A stretch of 57,114 nt of DNA from positions 1-57,114 of the forward strand of contig NZ_JAQOTJ010000020.1 of NCBI RefSeq assembly GCF_028401955.1, in the 5' to 3' direction. The position numbers were made by a program, and so were the translations under genes. This DNA comes from Bacillus sp. BP-3. GTDB lineage: Bacteria; Bacillota; Bacilli; Bacillales; Bacillaceae_G. How positions within the stretch are numbered: the first letter of the stretch is position 1; each line of letters begins with the position of its first letter. Shown here piece after piece: positions 37,271 through 46,072 of the stretch. The notes beneath the pieces are model-generated. The model was not told the DNA's origin. It was given only the letters and a program-made list of their open reading frames with translations, and made no database searches.

Positions 37271-38221
37271 ATGCAAAAAAAGGTTCTCCTGTTTACAGAT
37301 TTAGGAATTGATGATGCATTTGCAATGCTGTATACCTTTTTTCGTAAAGATATTCAACTTGTAGGGATTGTAGCCGATTATGGAAATGTATCAAGAGAAA
37401 ATGTAATAAGAAATATTAACTATTTGAAGTACATAGCGGGAAGAAAAGAGATACCTGTATTCCTTGGTGCTTCTGTACCGTTGACAGGTATATTGGTTCA
37501 GTATTTCCCTGAGGTACATGGAAAATTCGGATTAGGACCTATCATTCCCCCTGAAATTTCTTATCCAGTTTATCCTTTAAATGACATTTATCAAATTATA
37601 CTTTCAAATTTAGAAGACCTTACAATTATCAATTTGGGAAGACTTTCTTCGCTAGCTACGACCTTTGTATTGAATTTAGAAACAATGCGAAACGTAAGAG
37701 AATACATTTGCATGGGCGGAGCTTTTTTCTATCCAGGTAACGTGACTGCCGTGGCTGAAGCTAACTTTTACGCAGACCCCTATGCAGCAAACTTAATTCT
37801 GCAGCATGCGAAGAACTTAACAATTATTCCGTTAAATGTAACTCAACATGCGATTGTTACACCCGAAATGGTCCAGAAAATCGATGCATTTCATCGGAAT
37901 ACACAGGACCTCGCAGGACTCATCATCAAACCTATGTTAGACTATTATTATAATTTCTACTCCAAGTCTACTCCTGGTATAAGCGGAAGCCCTATGCATG
38001 ACTTTGTAACAGTGTGGTATTTGCTGAATCAAGAGGCTGTTAGCCTTTCAAAAGTACCCATTAAAGTTATTCCTGATCAAGGGGAAGGATTTGGTCAAAG
38101 CATTGCAGACTTTCGTTTTGTTACTAATCCAGGCTATAAAACACATAATGTAGCTTTTCAATTTGATTATGAAAGATTCAAGAAGGATATTATGGAAACG
38201 TTCTTAAAGAAGAGAGTGTAA
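37271..38221 (+). CDS. Nucleoside hydrolase family protein
   Basis: 316 residues, standard length. The N-terminal calcium-binding DTDxGxDDA motif is present as DLGIDDAFA (the first Asp of the DTD triplet is not in the usual place, reading FTDLGIDDA). Later come MGGAFFYPGNVTAVAEANFY then ADPYAA (the N..DPEAA motif) and the C-terminal HDFVTVWYL (His-Asp). These enzymes cleave the N-glycosidic bond of nucleosides; substrate preference cannot be read. RBS TTGGAGG. It stands alone, between two decayed genes. Confidence 0.8.
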   Translation: MQKKVLLFTDLGIDDAFAMLYTFFRKDIQLVGIVADYGNVSRENVIRNINYLKYIAGRKEIPVFLGASVPLTGILVQYFPEVHGKFGLGPIIPPEISYPVYPLNDIYQIILSNLEDLTIINLGRLSSLATTFVLNLETMRNVREYICMGGAFFYPGNVTAVAEANFYADPYAANLILQHAKNLTIIPLNVTQHAIVTPEMVQKIDAFHRNTQDLAGLIIKPMLDYYYNFYSKSTPGISGSPMHDFVTVWYLLNQEAVSLSKVPIKVIPDQGEGFGQSIADFRFVTNPGYKTHNVAFQFDYERFKKDIMETFLKKRV

Positions 38222-38345
38222 CATACTTTATTAACTTCAAATAATACGGATTATATGAATGAAAAGTCACTTAACGTACAGGAATTTGACTTTTTAAGTT
38301 AAAATTCGCTTATCATACAAAATCCTCGAAATGTTGGCTGTACTC

Positions 38346-38476
38346 CATCACTATCAAGCTAACAAAACAAAATCCCCCTAAAATGAAAAAATCCGCTGAC
38401 TTCTCAAAGTAATTAACTGTAGTGAAAGAAAATTTTCATTTTTAGGGTACATTAAAACTTTAGCTTGATGGTCGAG
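38346..38476. mobile_element. IS231-like MITE
   Basis: Left end CATCACTATCAAGCTAACAA (38346-38365); right end near 38457-38476 (ACTTTAGCTTGATGGTCGAG). Internal complementary blocks CCCCTAAAATGAAAA and TTTTCATTTTTAGGG form a long hairpin. No coding capacity. The left flank GGCTGTACTCC resembles flanks of the other ends in this window. Confidence 0.5.
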
Positions 38477-38555
38477 AGCATCTAAAAAGAATGATTTTAT
38501 GTCAGTTTTTTAATTTAGATTTATATAGCAATGATTAAAAAAAAGCGGTTAGCCA

Positions 38556-38783
38556 CTAAGATAGGCTAATCTCTTCCCCTCTTGCTAATTTAAAACATAT
38601 TGGGCAAGTAAACCGGATGGCTTTACCCAGAGCTTCTTCTTTTATCTTTAAAATCGAATCTATTTGTCTAATGTGAGCTAGCATACTCTCTCTAGTAGAC
38701 ATTGTATTAAAATTGGATATTTTTAAAGTAACTTCATTCTTACGTAGAAATAGCACATTTTCAATGATTCGATTTCCTTCCAA
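38556..38783 (-). CDS. Hypothetical short protein with a CxxC motif
   Basis: 75 residues from a TTG, or a shorter form from an internal start. The middle is a helical DSILKIKEEALGKAIRF stretch followed by TCPICFKLARGE, a possible half zinc-binding site. No ribosome binding site at a sensible distance was found (AAGGAG is about 18 bases upstream), so the gene may be truncated or not expressed. Family not recognised. Confidence 0.35.
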   Translation of the reverse strand: MEGNRIIENVLFLRKNEVTLKISNFNTMSTRESMLAHIRQIDSILKIKEEALGKAIRFTCPICFKLARGEEISLS

Positions 38784-38926
38784 AGTACGGAATGAATTCT
38801 AGGCTCCTTAAGTACCATTTGAATGTTTTTCGAAATTTGATAAATCTTTCATCCAAAAATGCTCCTAATATTTCATGCCAAAGCAAAGAAACACTCATGA
38901 GAGTGCTTTTTACTAACATCTTATAT

Positions 38927-39478
38927 TTACACAGTTGCTTTAGCTTTTCTTTGATTGACCTGCGTGCTTAGCTTAATTAATCTCTCGCGATCTATTAGTA
39001 CTACGCGATTCGCAGTAGCTAATTTGCGTGCTGCGGCTATAAAATTGCTGTTCGTAACAACCCGCATTTGATCTGCTTTATAAAGTTCTTTTGCACCAAC
39101 AATTTCTTGAACAGAACTAATTCCTACATTCTTCTTATAACGCTTTGCTTGCACAATAATCTTTTTGTTATTTTTTCGTAAAATTAAATCCGCTCCAAAG
39201 TCGCCATATGCCTTCGTAATTTATGTTTGATAACCAAGTTCTCGAAATAAAATACCTAAGTATTCTTCAAATTGATGACCATTCATTTTATCAATATCAT
39301 AGATTTTTGATTGCTTGCGTTCTTTTAGCTTCTTAACATTCACATAAATATATAACAATATAATAGCTGCTGATATCATTACGATTGGTATCCAAAACTC
39401 ACGTTTCCATAGTATTGCGACAACTGTCATAACTAGTAAAGAACCTAATATGGAATCATCTTGCTTTCGTTTTGCCAT
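38927..39478 (-). pseudogene. Mrr-like restriction endonuclease with membrane anchor, one in-frame TAA
   Basis: 184 codons in one frame with TAA at 39221-39223. The N-terminal part has two membrane helices (SLLVMTVVAILW, IVMISAAIILLYIYV) and then MNGHQFEEYLGILFRELGYQ, the usual start of the Mrr catalytic domain. After the stop come AYGDFGADLILRK and IIVQAKRYKKNVG, which are the catalytic Asp and QAK motif, and the final helices. These Mrr-cat proteins with N-terminal helices cleave modified or foreign DNA, or act in stress. The stop removes the catalytic residues, so the gene should be inactive. The 3' part is duplicated at 36404-36552. Confidence 0.8.
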
Positions 39479-39514
39479 CTTCTCACCTCCGCTCTTTTAC
39501 CAAAATAACTAAGT

Positions 39515-39688
39515 TTAATAGGCTATGTAAAATATAATTCCTAAAATAACTAGGACAATACCCCCTTTAATTATTGGTCTAATACTATCTGGTATATAAG
39601 TACTTGCAACAAATATAATACCCAGTAGTACCCATGCATACCAAAGCATTTCCTTTAGTGATTGCGGTTGTTCTACATTGAAATTCAT
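39515..39688 (-). CDS. 57-residue membrane protein
   Basis: Starts ATG 39688 after an AAAGGA site 7 bases upstream. Two hydrophobic helices (MLWYAWVLLGIIFVAST and GGIVLVILGIIFYIAY) joined by a short YIPDSIRPIIK loop. It sits 36 bases before the membrane-anchored Mrr-like gene on the same strand. No family is recognised; codon pattern and start signals support it. Confidence 0.6.
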   Translation of the reverse strand: MNFNVEQPQSLKEMLWYAWVLLGIIFVASTYIPDSIRPIIKGGIVLVILGIIFYIAY

Positions 39689-39895
39689 TGCTTTTTCCTT
39701 TCTATATAAAATCCTTATATTAAGATATATACATTATTACATTTTTAAACAAAATAGCCAATACTCACTAAGGAAATTGCCTTTTATGCCTCTATTATGT
39801 TGTGTTAATACATTGGCTGGAAAGTAAAATTATTAAACAGACTTTATAATTAATACCCGATAAAGACCCTTCCGATAAATTCCACCAAACCCAAA

Positions 39896-39919
39896 AAGCT
39901 ATCCCAAAAGGATAGCCTT
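39896..39919 (-). terminator. Terminator after lhgO
   Basis: AAGCTATCC / GGATAGCCTT stem followed on the minus strand by TTTTTGGGTT. Confidence 0.6.
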
Positions 39920-39925
39920 ACCTAA

Positions 39926-41146
39926 CTAAGCTTTCACACGAAATAATCCCGCCGGACTCACTCTATCTGGAACTTGCTCCGCAATTGCCTCTCCAATTAT
40001 CAAACTAGCTGTCGCAGCTGGGGACGGGGCGTTGCAAATATGCATGGAGTTAATGCCTGGGATGATGCAGAAATCATCGACCATGTTTCCGTTAGAGAGA
40101 ATGGCTTGTGCCCTTACCCCCGCATGAGTTGGGACGATGTCTTTTTCTGTTAGTTCTGGAATTAGGCGCTGTAAGCTTTTGAGAAATGATTGTTTGCTGA
40201 ATGAACGGATCATTTCTTTCATACCTTCTTTCATGTTTGGCATGGCCATTTTCCAGAAGCCAGTGTAGGTCATTGTTTCCATGAAGTCTTTTAGGTTAAA
40301 GTCTTTTTTTGTGTAGCCTTCTCGCTTGAAGCTTAGGACGGCGTTGGGCCCTGCGTGTACGTCTCCGTTTATCATTCTTGTAAAATGCACACCTAAGAAC
40401 GGAAAGTCCGGATTGGGTACTGGGTAGATTAAGTGTTTTACGAGATGGCGTCGTTCTGGGATGAGTTCGTAATATTCGCCGCGGAACGGGACGATTTTCA
40501 TATCTGTTAAGATTCCTGCTTTTTTGGCGATTCGATCACTGTGTAGGCCAGCGCAATTAATGAGAAATTTCGTTACGAATACGCCTTGGTTTGTTTCGAT
40601 TGTGACGACGTCTTTTTTTTCAAAGATTTGTTCTGCTTTTGTGCCTAGGTGCACTTCTCCGCCGCTTTTCTCAATGAAGCGGGCAAAGGTATGGCTGACT
40701 CCTTTGTAATCGGCGATGCCGCAAGACGGAACACGAATTGCGCCTAATCCTTTAACATGCGGCTCGATTTCAGCTAATTCTTCTGAACTAATTTTTGCAA
40801 TGTCTAAGCCGTTTTGCAGGCCTCTTTCATAGAGATTTTGCAGAAGCGGAATCTCTTCTTTTTCTGTTGCGACAATGACCTTTCCGCACATGTCATAGGC
40901 GATTCCGTTTTCTTTACAGAACTGAACCATTGCAGCATTTCCTTCTTTTGCAAATTTTGCTTTGAAGCTGCCTGGTTTATAGTAAATACCGGAATGGATG
41001 ACACCGCTATTATGTCCCGTTTGGTGATGGGCCAGTTCGTTTTCTTTTTCAATGATTGCGATTTTGGCATGAGGGAATTTTTTCGTTAAGGCCATCCCTG
41101 TTGAAAGCCCGACAATTCCTCCGCCGATAATAATAAAATCGTACAT
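39926..41146 (-). CDS. lhgO: L-2-hydroxyglutarate dehydrogenase/oxidase
   Basis: 406 residues, family length about 400. N-terminal FAD motif DFIIIGGGIVGLSTGMAL, then the LhgO signature ELAHHQTGHNSGVIHSGIYY, GLGAIRVPSCGIADYKGVSH, a middle NCAGLHSDRIAK, and C-terminal THAGVRAQAI ... HICNAPSPAATASL. It oxidises L-2-hydroxyglutarate to 2-oxoglutarate, passing electrons to the quinone pool in E. coli. It lies 76 bases downstream of csiD, whose product forms its substrate. A hairpin in between (41188-41212) may adjust its expression. Confidence 0.9.
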   Translation of the reverse strand: MYDFIIIGGGIVGLSTGMALTKKFPHAKIAIIEKENELAHHQTGHNSGVIHSGIYYKPGSFKAKFAKEGNAAMVQFCKENGIAYDMCGKVIVATEKEEIPLLQNLYERGLQNGLDIAKISSEELAEIEPHVKGLGAIRVPSCGIADYKGVSHTFARFIEKSGGEVHLGTKAEQIFEKKDVVTIETNQGVFVTKFLINCAGLHSDRIAKKAGILTDMKIVPFRGEYYELIPERRHLVKHLIYPVPNPDFPFLGVHFTRMINGDVHAGPNAVLSFKREGYTKKDFNLKDFMETMTYTGFWKMAMPNMKEGMKEMIRSFSKQSFLKSLQRLIPELTEKDIVPTHAGVRAQAILSNGNMVDDFCIIPGINSMHICNAPSPAATASLIIGEAIAEQVPDRVSPAGLFRVKA

Positions 41147-41222
41147 GTTGTTTCCCCTCCTAAAAAATATCTATGTATATCATGAAAGGCAGGTCTTGTT
41201 TCAAGACCCGCCGCACTGATTA

Positions 41223-42155
41223 TTATTTGGAAAAGCAGCCGCGTTGGCGCATTAGCTCTCGATATAAATCTTTATTTTTCTCAAAAGGAGCCCGCCCGTG
41301 CATCCAAAATAGATTATTTAATAGAACTAAATCACCGACTGGTAATTTTAATGCATGCGTTGCTGGAGAGTTTTCAACAGAGTGTGATAGATCTTTCAAA
41401 TAGTTTGCTTGTTCAATATTATCAGGGTAAGCAAATTGATCGATAAAGCAGATACACGGTGCATTATTCACATCAAAAAACGTTTCACGGTGCACGATTT
41501 CTTGTGCATTTTTACTTGGAGGTGCTTTGTATGTGATTTTGACAGATGCTAGTGAATGATTTCGGAACTTATCAAGTTCTTCCCAGTCATCTAAATGAAG
41601 TAAACGGGATTCGCCGCCTACCGCATTCTGTTCTTCGATCTTCATCATAAGCAGCCAATCTGTCGGTTCATCAACAAATGTTCCATCCGTATGAAGAGTG
41701 AATAAGCGATACGCTTGACGCAGATAAGAATCACTGCTGTCTGTATCTTTTACGTTAAATCTAGCATAATACGTCCCTGTCATCGCATCAAAGTTAGGCG
41801 TACCAATTAAATGCGTTAATGCCGTCGCAAATTTCACATAGTCTTCTGCCGCTGTTGTTTCACCTTGTACACCAATTGTAAATCCGCCCGTTTCGCGGTC
41901 ATGAATAATCCCGCGCACATTTTCCATAAAAGATGCTCCAAAGATCTTTTTCATTTGATCAGCAAGATTAAAGCGGGAATAAGGAATATATTGTAATAAC
42001 TGCTCAGAATATTCTTTTGCCTCTTCGAAAAATTGCCCAAGCAATTGTTGATCTAACGCAATATGATACAAACGTTTATGTTCTGGATGAGGCATAATTT
42101 CATACCCCTCATATTTCTTCGCAAATTTCATTTTCATTTCTTGTTCCGTAATCAT
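41223..42155 (-). CDS. glaH: Glutarate 2-hydroxylase (CsiD/GlaH)
   Basis: 310 residues. A Fe(II)/2-oxoglutarate dioxygenase: the metal ligands are in TLHTDGTFVDEPTDW (HxD) and WMHGRAPFEKN (distal His with the Arg for 2-oxoglutarate). The E. coli protein converts glutarate to L-2-hydroxyglutarate in lysine and 5-aminovalerate breakdown. RBS AAGGAGG, spacing about 11. Together with lhgO and gabDTP it is the complete glutarate pathway. The region just upstream (42193-42494) is repeat DNA, so the promoter may have been altered. Confidence 0.85.
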   Translation of the reverse strand: MITEQEMKMKFAKKYEGYEIMPHPEHKRLYHIALDQQLLGQFFEEAKEYSEQLLQYIPYSRFNLADQMKKIFGASFMENVRGIIHDRETGGFTIGVQGETTAAEDYVKFATALTHLIGTPNFDAMTGTYYARFNVKDTDSSDSYLRQAYRLFTLHTDGTFVDEPTDWLLMMKIEEQNAVGGESRLLHLDDWEELDKFRNHSLASVKITYKAPPSKNAQEIVHRETFFDVNNAPCICFIDQFAYPDNIEQANYLKDLSHSVENSPATHALKLPVGDLVLLNNLFWMHGRAPFEKNKDLYRELMRQRGCFSK

Positions 42156-42223
42156 CTACATCTTCCTCCTTAGTTTAGGTAAGGTGAAACTTCCCTTTTA
42201 GGAGTGTTTTTCTCCTAAAAGGG

Positions 42224-42494
42224 TTAGTTGAACCAATCGGGCCTTTACGGGCAGTTGTCCCAACTTCTTCTTTGCTTCTCCCTGAATCTTTAGGTGGGGA
42301 TCTTAAATAGCAGGATAAACTAAAAAGCCAGTCATACGCATCCACAATGTATCCATTGTCGAAACGTACAACTGGCTTCAAATTACGAGTGTTCTTTAAT
42401 CTCTTAAAGTACAATAATATTAGACAGTTTTTTTATTCAACTATATGCAAAATAGAAAGCGAAGATCGGGTGTAGAGAAGGATTATTTCTCGTA
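42224..42494. repeat. bcr1-type repeat, left copy of a direct pair
   Basis: TTGAACCAATCGGGCCTTTA and GGGCAGTTGTCCCAAC, then the hairpin AAGCCAGT...ACTGGCTT (42333-42377), ACGAGTGTTCTTTAATC and GACAGTTTTTTTATTCAAC, matching 44709-44988 over almost its whole length, with some substitutions. A separate hairpin (CCCTTTTAGGAG / CTCCTAAAAGGG, 42194-42223) precedes it. It ends before a 40-base relic of the small gene at 45864 (42565-42610). Confidence 0.7.
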
Positions 42495-42720
42495 TGGATC
42501 TTATCACTTTATAAGTAAATATTAATTCAAAATTTTCTGAATGTCAATGCGTTTCATTATTTATTTTCCTTATTTTTATTGCGACTACATGCTTTCCACA
42601 TAATAGAAATTTGTAATAATGATATTTTTATTACTTATGTAGGATAGCTTTCGAATACCTGAAGAAAGTGTCACAAAGTATAGCGCCCCATTCGTTATAT
42701 AGAATCAGAGGAGGGATTAC
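42495..42720. other. Region upstream of the sigma factor gene
   Basis: Bases 42565-42610 resemble part of the 42-residue gene at 45864-45992 (TTATTGCGACTACATGCTTT against TTATTACGACTACACGCTTT), a decayed duplicate. Nearer the start, GTGTCAC near 42668 and CGTTATA near 42693 could form an ECF-type promoter, but the match is not convincing. Confidence 0.4.
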
Positions 42721-43278
42721 ATGAAAGTTACAAACAAGGATTATGAAAAGATGGAAGAGCTATACGAGTTGTATGAACAAAAAATTTATTATGTAGCCTA
42801 TTCTATCTTAAATAATATTCAGCAGGCTGAAGATACAGTTCAAGAGACGTTTATTACTCTTTATCAGAATCTAGAAAAGCTCCACAGCTTGAACACGCAA
42901 GAGCTTAAACGCTACATTTTGAGAATTGCGAAAAACAAAGCGATTGATAGCTACCGGAAAAATAAACGACAGGAAATGTTCTTAGAAGAATATCAAAGAG
43001 AATCGTCAGAAGTAGCAGATGAAAATATTGAAGAGTGGGAACAGCGTTTCATGTCTGAGGCTCAAATTGATACATTGCTAAAAGCGTTAAATGAGTCTAA
43101 CAGACAGGTTTTTAAGTACAAAGTCTTCTATAACTTAACTTATCAGGAAATTTCAAATCTAATGGGGATAACTGAGGTCAATGTCCGCAAGCAATTTGAA
43201 CGCGCTCGAAAGCGAGTACAAAATATGATAGGAGGTATACAAAATGGCGAATTCCAAGAACTCCAAAGAAATGTATGA
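42721..43278 (+). CDS. ECF-type RNA polymerase sigma factor
   Basis: 185 residues. Region 2: YVAYSILNNIQQAEDTVQET then FITLYQNLEKL and the RYILRIAKNKAIDSYRKNKR DNA-melting part. Region 4: LKALNESNRQVFKYKVFYNL then TYQEISNLMGITEVNVRKQF, a helix-turn-helix for the -35 element. RBS AGAGGAGGG. The overlapping downstream gene encodes the probable anti-sigma factor. Its targets cannot be read. The pair sits on a segment bounded by bcr1 repeats. Confidence 0.9.
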   Translation: MKVTNKDYEKMEELYELYEQKIYYVAYSILNNIQQAEDTVQETFITLYQNLEKLHSLNTQELKRYILRIAKNKAIDSYRKNKRQEMFLEEYQRESSEVADENIEEWEQRFMSEAQIDTLLKALNESNRQVFKYKVFYNLTYQEISNLMGITEVNVRKQFERARKRVQNMIGGIQNGEFQELQRNV

Positions 43279-44686
43279 CCTTGCTGAAAAAATCGCTTTA
43301 GACGATTTTGATAACCTAGATGAACAACATGAATTTTCAGATACATACACGCACAAAAAGAAATTGTTTATGGAGGAAATTAAGATGAAAAGTGGACAAC
43401 CACAGGCCAAGCGTAAAAAGAATCGTCTTTTAATCGCTGCTGCCTGCTTATTGATCGGCATGCCGACAACCGTTTTTGGCGCAGTAAAAATCCATGATAT
43501 GATTGTCAAAAAACAAAATTATGAAGTAAAGGTTTCAGTAACAAATAAAGCCTCAAAAAAGAGTGAAAGTTGGTATAAGTTGAAAGTCGGCAAATTACCA
43601 GAAAATATGGAAGCAGACAAGCACGATGCTATGAAATATTCATTTAAAGATAACTACGCAAAGGGTGGGTTTTCATTCAGTCTTTGCAGATTAGGAAAAA
43701 ATTCAGATTTTCAAACGCTGTACGCAAACAACTACGAAGAAAAAGAGATAAATGGTAGAAAAGCAGTGATTGTCAATAAAGACACTGGAAACAAACATTT
43801 AATGTTTAACAGACAGGTCTTTCTTCTTTTTGAGGAGGAGGGGATTATGTTAGATAGTTATATTGGAGCCGATGTAAGTGAAGAACAAATGATGGATGTC
43901 TTAGCGAACATTTCACTTGAGCCCACATCAAAGGAACAGGCATCATTTATATCAGATTATGATAAAGATCATGTTAGCAAAGCGAAAGAACCAACAAAAC
44001 CTAACGTTATTCCTTTGAAAAAAGACAGCAAACAACTATTTAGCGTAGGTCAAATGGTTCCAGTAACCATACATAACATCACAGGTAACAGCACAGATGA
44101 CAGCAAACTTGAATATGTTATAGAAAAAGTTGAAGTCTTTGATTCAATCAAAGATTTTAAACAAGAGAACTTTTATGAATTTGGACTAGAAGTTCTAAGC
44201 GATAATAAGGCTTTAGATCAGACGAATAAATTGATACCGTACAAACGGGATGTATATAAAGTTGGAAATGGTAAAGATTCAATTGACAAATTAGTAGAGT
44301 CGAAATTAGTTACTCCTAAATTTGTCTACCTGACAACAACAGTGAAAAATATTAGTAAACAGGCGACACAAGAAATCTATATGCATCCATCCATACAAGT
44401 GCTTAAACCTGAAAATAATGCATGGAACTATGCTAAAGAAGATGGAATTGACGAAAAAAGTATTATGACGAGCGAAGTTGGTTATCTAGAACCTCACGGA
44501 GACGGAAAAAGCTTTTACAATATTGGCAGTATCCCACCAGGACAAACGGTGAAGGTTAACTTAGGTTATTTTGTAGATGAGGATAAACTGAATTCAATCT
44601 TCCTTGATGCTTTCCATTACAGTGGGTTTAGCGGCACTGAAAATATGAATGTGGAAGATCGTTGGTGGATTGATATTCGTCAATAG
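43244..44686 (+). CDS. Probable membrane-anchored anti-sigma factor
   Basis: 480 residues; it starts inside the sigma gene (35-base overlap) with its own ATAGGAGG site, so the two are translationally coupled. Residues 1-62 are a cytoplasmic, charged region that would bind the sigma factor; residues 63-82 (RLLIAAACLLIGMPTTVFGA) form one membrane helix; the remaining 400 residues are outside. The end (about 260-480) is a beta-rich domain with VTIHNITGNS, IPPGQTVKVNLGYFVDE and a WWIDI terminus, like the C-terminal domain of DUF4179/DUF5643-type regulators. It senses an envelope signal of unknown nature. Confidence 0.8.
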   Translation: MANSKNSKEMYDLAEKIALDDFDNLDEQHEFSDTYTHKKKLFMEEIKMKSGQPQAKRKKNRLLIAAACLLIGMPTTVFGAVKIHDMIVKKQNYEVKVSVTNKASKKSESWYKLKVGKLPENMEADKHDAMKYSFKDNYAKGGFSFSLCRLGKNSDFQTLYANNYEEKEINGRKAVIVNKDTGNKHLMFNRQVFLLFEEEGIMLDSYIGADVSEEQMMDVLANISLEPTSKEQASFISDYDKDHVSKAKEPTKPNVIPLKKDSKQLFSVGQMVPVTIHNITGNSTDDSKLEYVIEKVEVFDSIKDFKQENFYEFGLEVLSDNKALDQTNKLIPYKRDVYKVGNGKDSIDKLVESKLVTPKFVYLTTTVKNISKQATQEIYMHPSIQVLKPENNAWNYAKEDGIDEKSIMTSEVGYLEPHGDGKSFYNIGSIPPGQTVKVNLGYFVDEDKLNSIFLDAFHYSGFSGTENMNVEDRWWIDIRQ

Positions 44687-44708
44687 TAAAAACGATAGGA
44701 ACAAATGA

Positions 44709-44988
44709 TTAGTTGAACCAATCGGGCTTTTACGGGCAGTTGTCCCCACCTTCATCTTTGCTTTTCTCTAAATCTTGAGGTGGGGGTCCTACTGCCCGCG
44801 AATAGCGAGATAAACTAAAAAGCCAGTTATACACATCCACAATGTGTCCATTGTCGAAACGTACAACTGGCTTCAAATTACGAGTGTTCTTTAATCTCTT
44901 AAAGTACAATCATATTAGACAGTTTTTTATTCAACTATGTGCAAATCAGAAAGTGAAAATCAGATGTAGAGAAGGCTTATTACTCGTA
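44709..44988. repeat. bcr1-type repeat, right copy of a direct pair
   Basis: AGTTGAACCAATCGGGCTTT ... CTACTGCCCGCGAATAGCGA then GATAAACT, then the AAGCCAGT...ACTGGCTT hairpin and the CAGTTTTTTATTCAAC end. This copy keeps the CTGCCCG end better than the left copy. Both are in the same orientation on either side of the sigma/anti-sigma operon. Confidence 0.7.
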
Positions 44989-44997
44989 GAAATAAAA

Positions 44998-45030
44998 TAA
45001 CCATCTATTTGTTATGCTGATAGATGGTTA
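44998..45030. terminator. Hairpin terminator
   Basis: TAACCATCTAT / ATAGATGGTTA, 11-base perfect arms, 11-base loop. Confidence 0.55.
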
Positions 45031-45146
45031 CTAAATATGCTTAAAAAGTGAATTTTTCTTTCATTCTATAATTTTTTAGGAATAATAAAGTTGTTTAATT
45101 TTCACTGATGAATCCTCGTTTTAGGATTTTTATATAATCGTTCATT

Positions 45147-45659
45147 CTAAGATTCATCTCCGATCAATTTTAAAAATCTATGGTTCCATATATTTTCATA
45201 AAAATCAATAGTCTCTTTTGCAGACATAAATAGATTATTCAAAGTAGAGGTTGCTTTCTGTACCATGAAGTTTTCGTATCCCAATCCATGAGCAAATTTA
45301 ATTGTAGCATCCATACAGTATTCTGTTTAGGCACCACAAAATTCAATACGCTGTACAGTTAATTGGTCTAAAAGATTTTTTAAGTTCGTTTTGTAAAAAG
45401 AATTTGCATGTATTTTTCTTACAAAAAAATCTTGCTCTTGAACATCTAGATTGGCATGAATAGCCCATGGTTCTTCTTCAGGTACTAAGTCTTCATCACA
45501 ATGTTGAACAAAAATGATTGGTTTATGTAATTCTCTATATAAAGCAATTCTATTATTTACTTTAGTAAGTAAATTTTGCAAATCAAATAAATGATCTCCA
45601 CTGTAACATACGCCATTTTGTAAATCGATAACGATTAAAACATCTGCACAAGTCTCCAT
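45147..45659 (-). pseudogene. Isochorismatase-family cysteine hydrolase with one in-frame TAA
   Basis: 171 codons from ATG 45659 (AGAGGT site 7 bases upstream). DVLIVIDLQNG has the catalytic Asp, KPIIFVQHCDED and FFVRKIHANSFYKTNL the middle (Lys), then VQRIEFCGA, a TAA at 45327-45329, and TEYCMDATIKFAHGLGYENF in the same frame with the catalytic Cys. The stop replaces the Gln of the family's GxQTxxC motif (CAA to TAA). The frame continues to 45147, the expected end. The enzyme needs the Cys, so it should be inactive. Confidence 0.8.
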
Positions 45660-45792
45660 GATTTTTACCTCTTTCATTTTGCAATATGTTAATAATTCTA
45701 TCATTTGAGGATGTATTATACACTCTTATTTTGCAATAAATTACAAAATAATACAAAAACAAAAAAGTTACATTCAGTATACTAGACAACAT

Positions 45793-45832
45793 AAAAAGAT
45801 GATATGAATACCTAATTTCATATCATCTTTTT
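45793..45832. terminator. Bidirectional terminator
   Basis: Perfect 15-base arms AAAAAGATGATATGA / TCATATCATCTTTTT, between the isochorismatase-type gene and the 42-residue gene. Confidence 0.7.
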
Positions 45833-45863
45833 AAATAACTATTTTATTTGTTAAAGGACTTTA

Positions 45864-45992
45864 TTATTTGTACACAGATTTATTTCTCTTAATTTTATTA
45901 CGACTACACGCTTTATACATTTTACATAATTTCGTAGTTTGTACACATTTCCCTTTTTCCTCTACACGCTTTTCTTCACTTGATTTTGACAT
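45864..45992 (-). CDS. 42-residue basic peptide with three cysteines
   Basis: MSKSSEEKRVEEKGKCVQTT followed by KLCKMYKACSRNKIKRNKSV and YK, from ATG 45992 with AAGGGGG 7 bases upstream. Hydrophilic and lysine-rich; C16, C23 and C29 could bind a metal. A decayed relative lies at 42565-42610, so the gene was duplicated together with the adjoining repeats. Unknown function. Confidence 0.55.
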   Translation of the reverse strand: MSKSSEEKRVEEKGKCVQTTKLCKMYKACSRNKIKRNKSVYK

Positions 45993-46022
45993 GTTTCTGC
46001 CCCCTTATTTTATGAAAATAAA

Positions 46023-46072
46023 AGAGCCAGTTATATTCCGCCTAGCAAATAAGCTGGAATACAACTGGCTCT
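46023..46072 (-). terminator. Terminator of the gab operon
   Basis: 17-base arms (AGAGCCAGTTATATTCC against GGAATACAACTGGCTCT, one mismatch), then TTTTATTTT on the minus strand. The sequence following the second arm (CGTTTACGAACGCTCTTC ... GACAGTTTCATA) is a diverged relative of the repeats at 42333 and 44823. Confidence 0.65.

Noticed and set aside
37200-38221. Nucleoside hydrolase as inactive because of the altered DTD motif
   Set aside because: The DD of GIDDA, the N..DP and the HD motifs are all kept, so activity cannot be excluded.
42175-42414. 79-codon open frame on the minus strand starting MYFKRLKNTRN
   Set aside because: It is made of the hairpin half of the bcr1-type repeat; the equivalent frame at the second copy is not conserved to the end.
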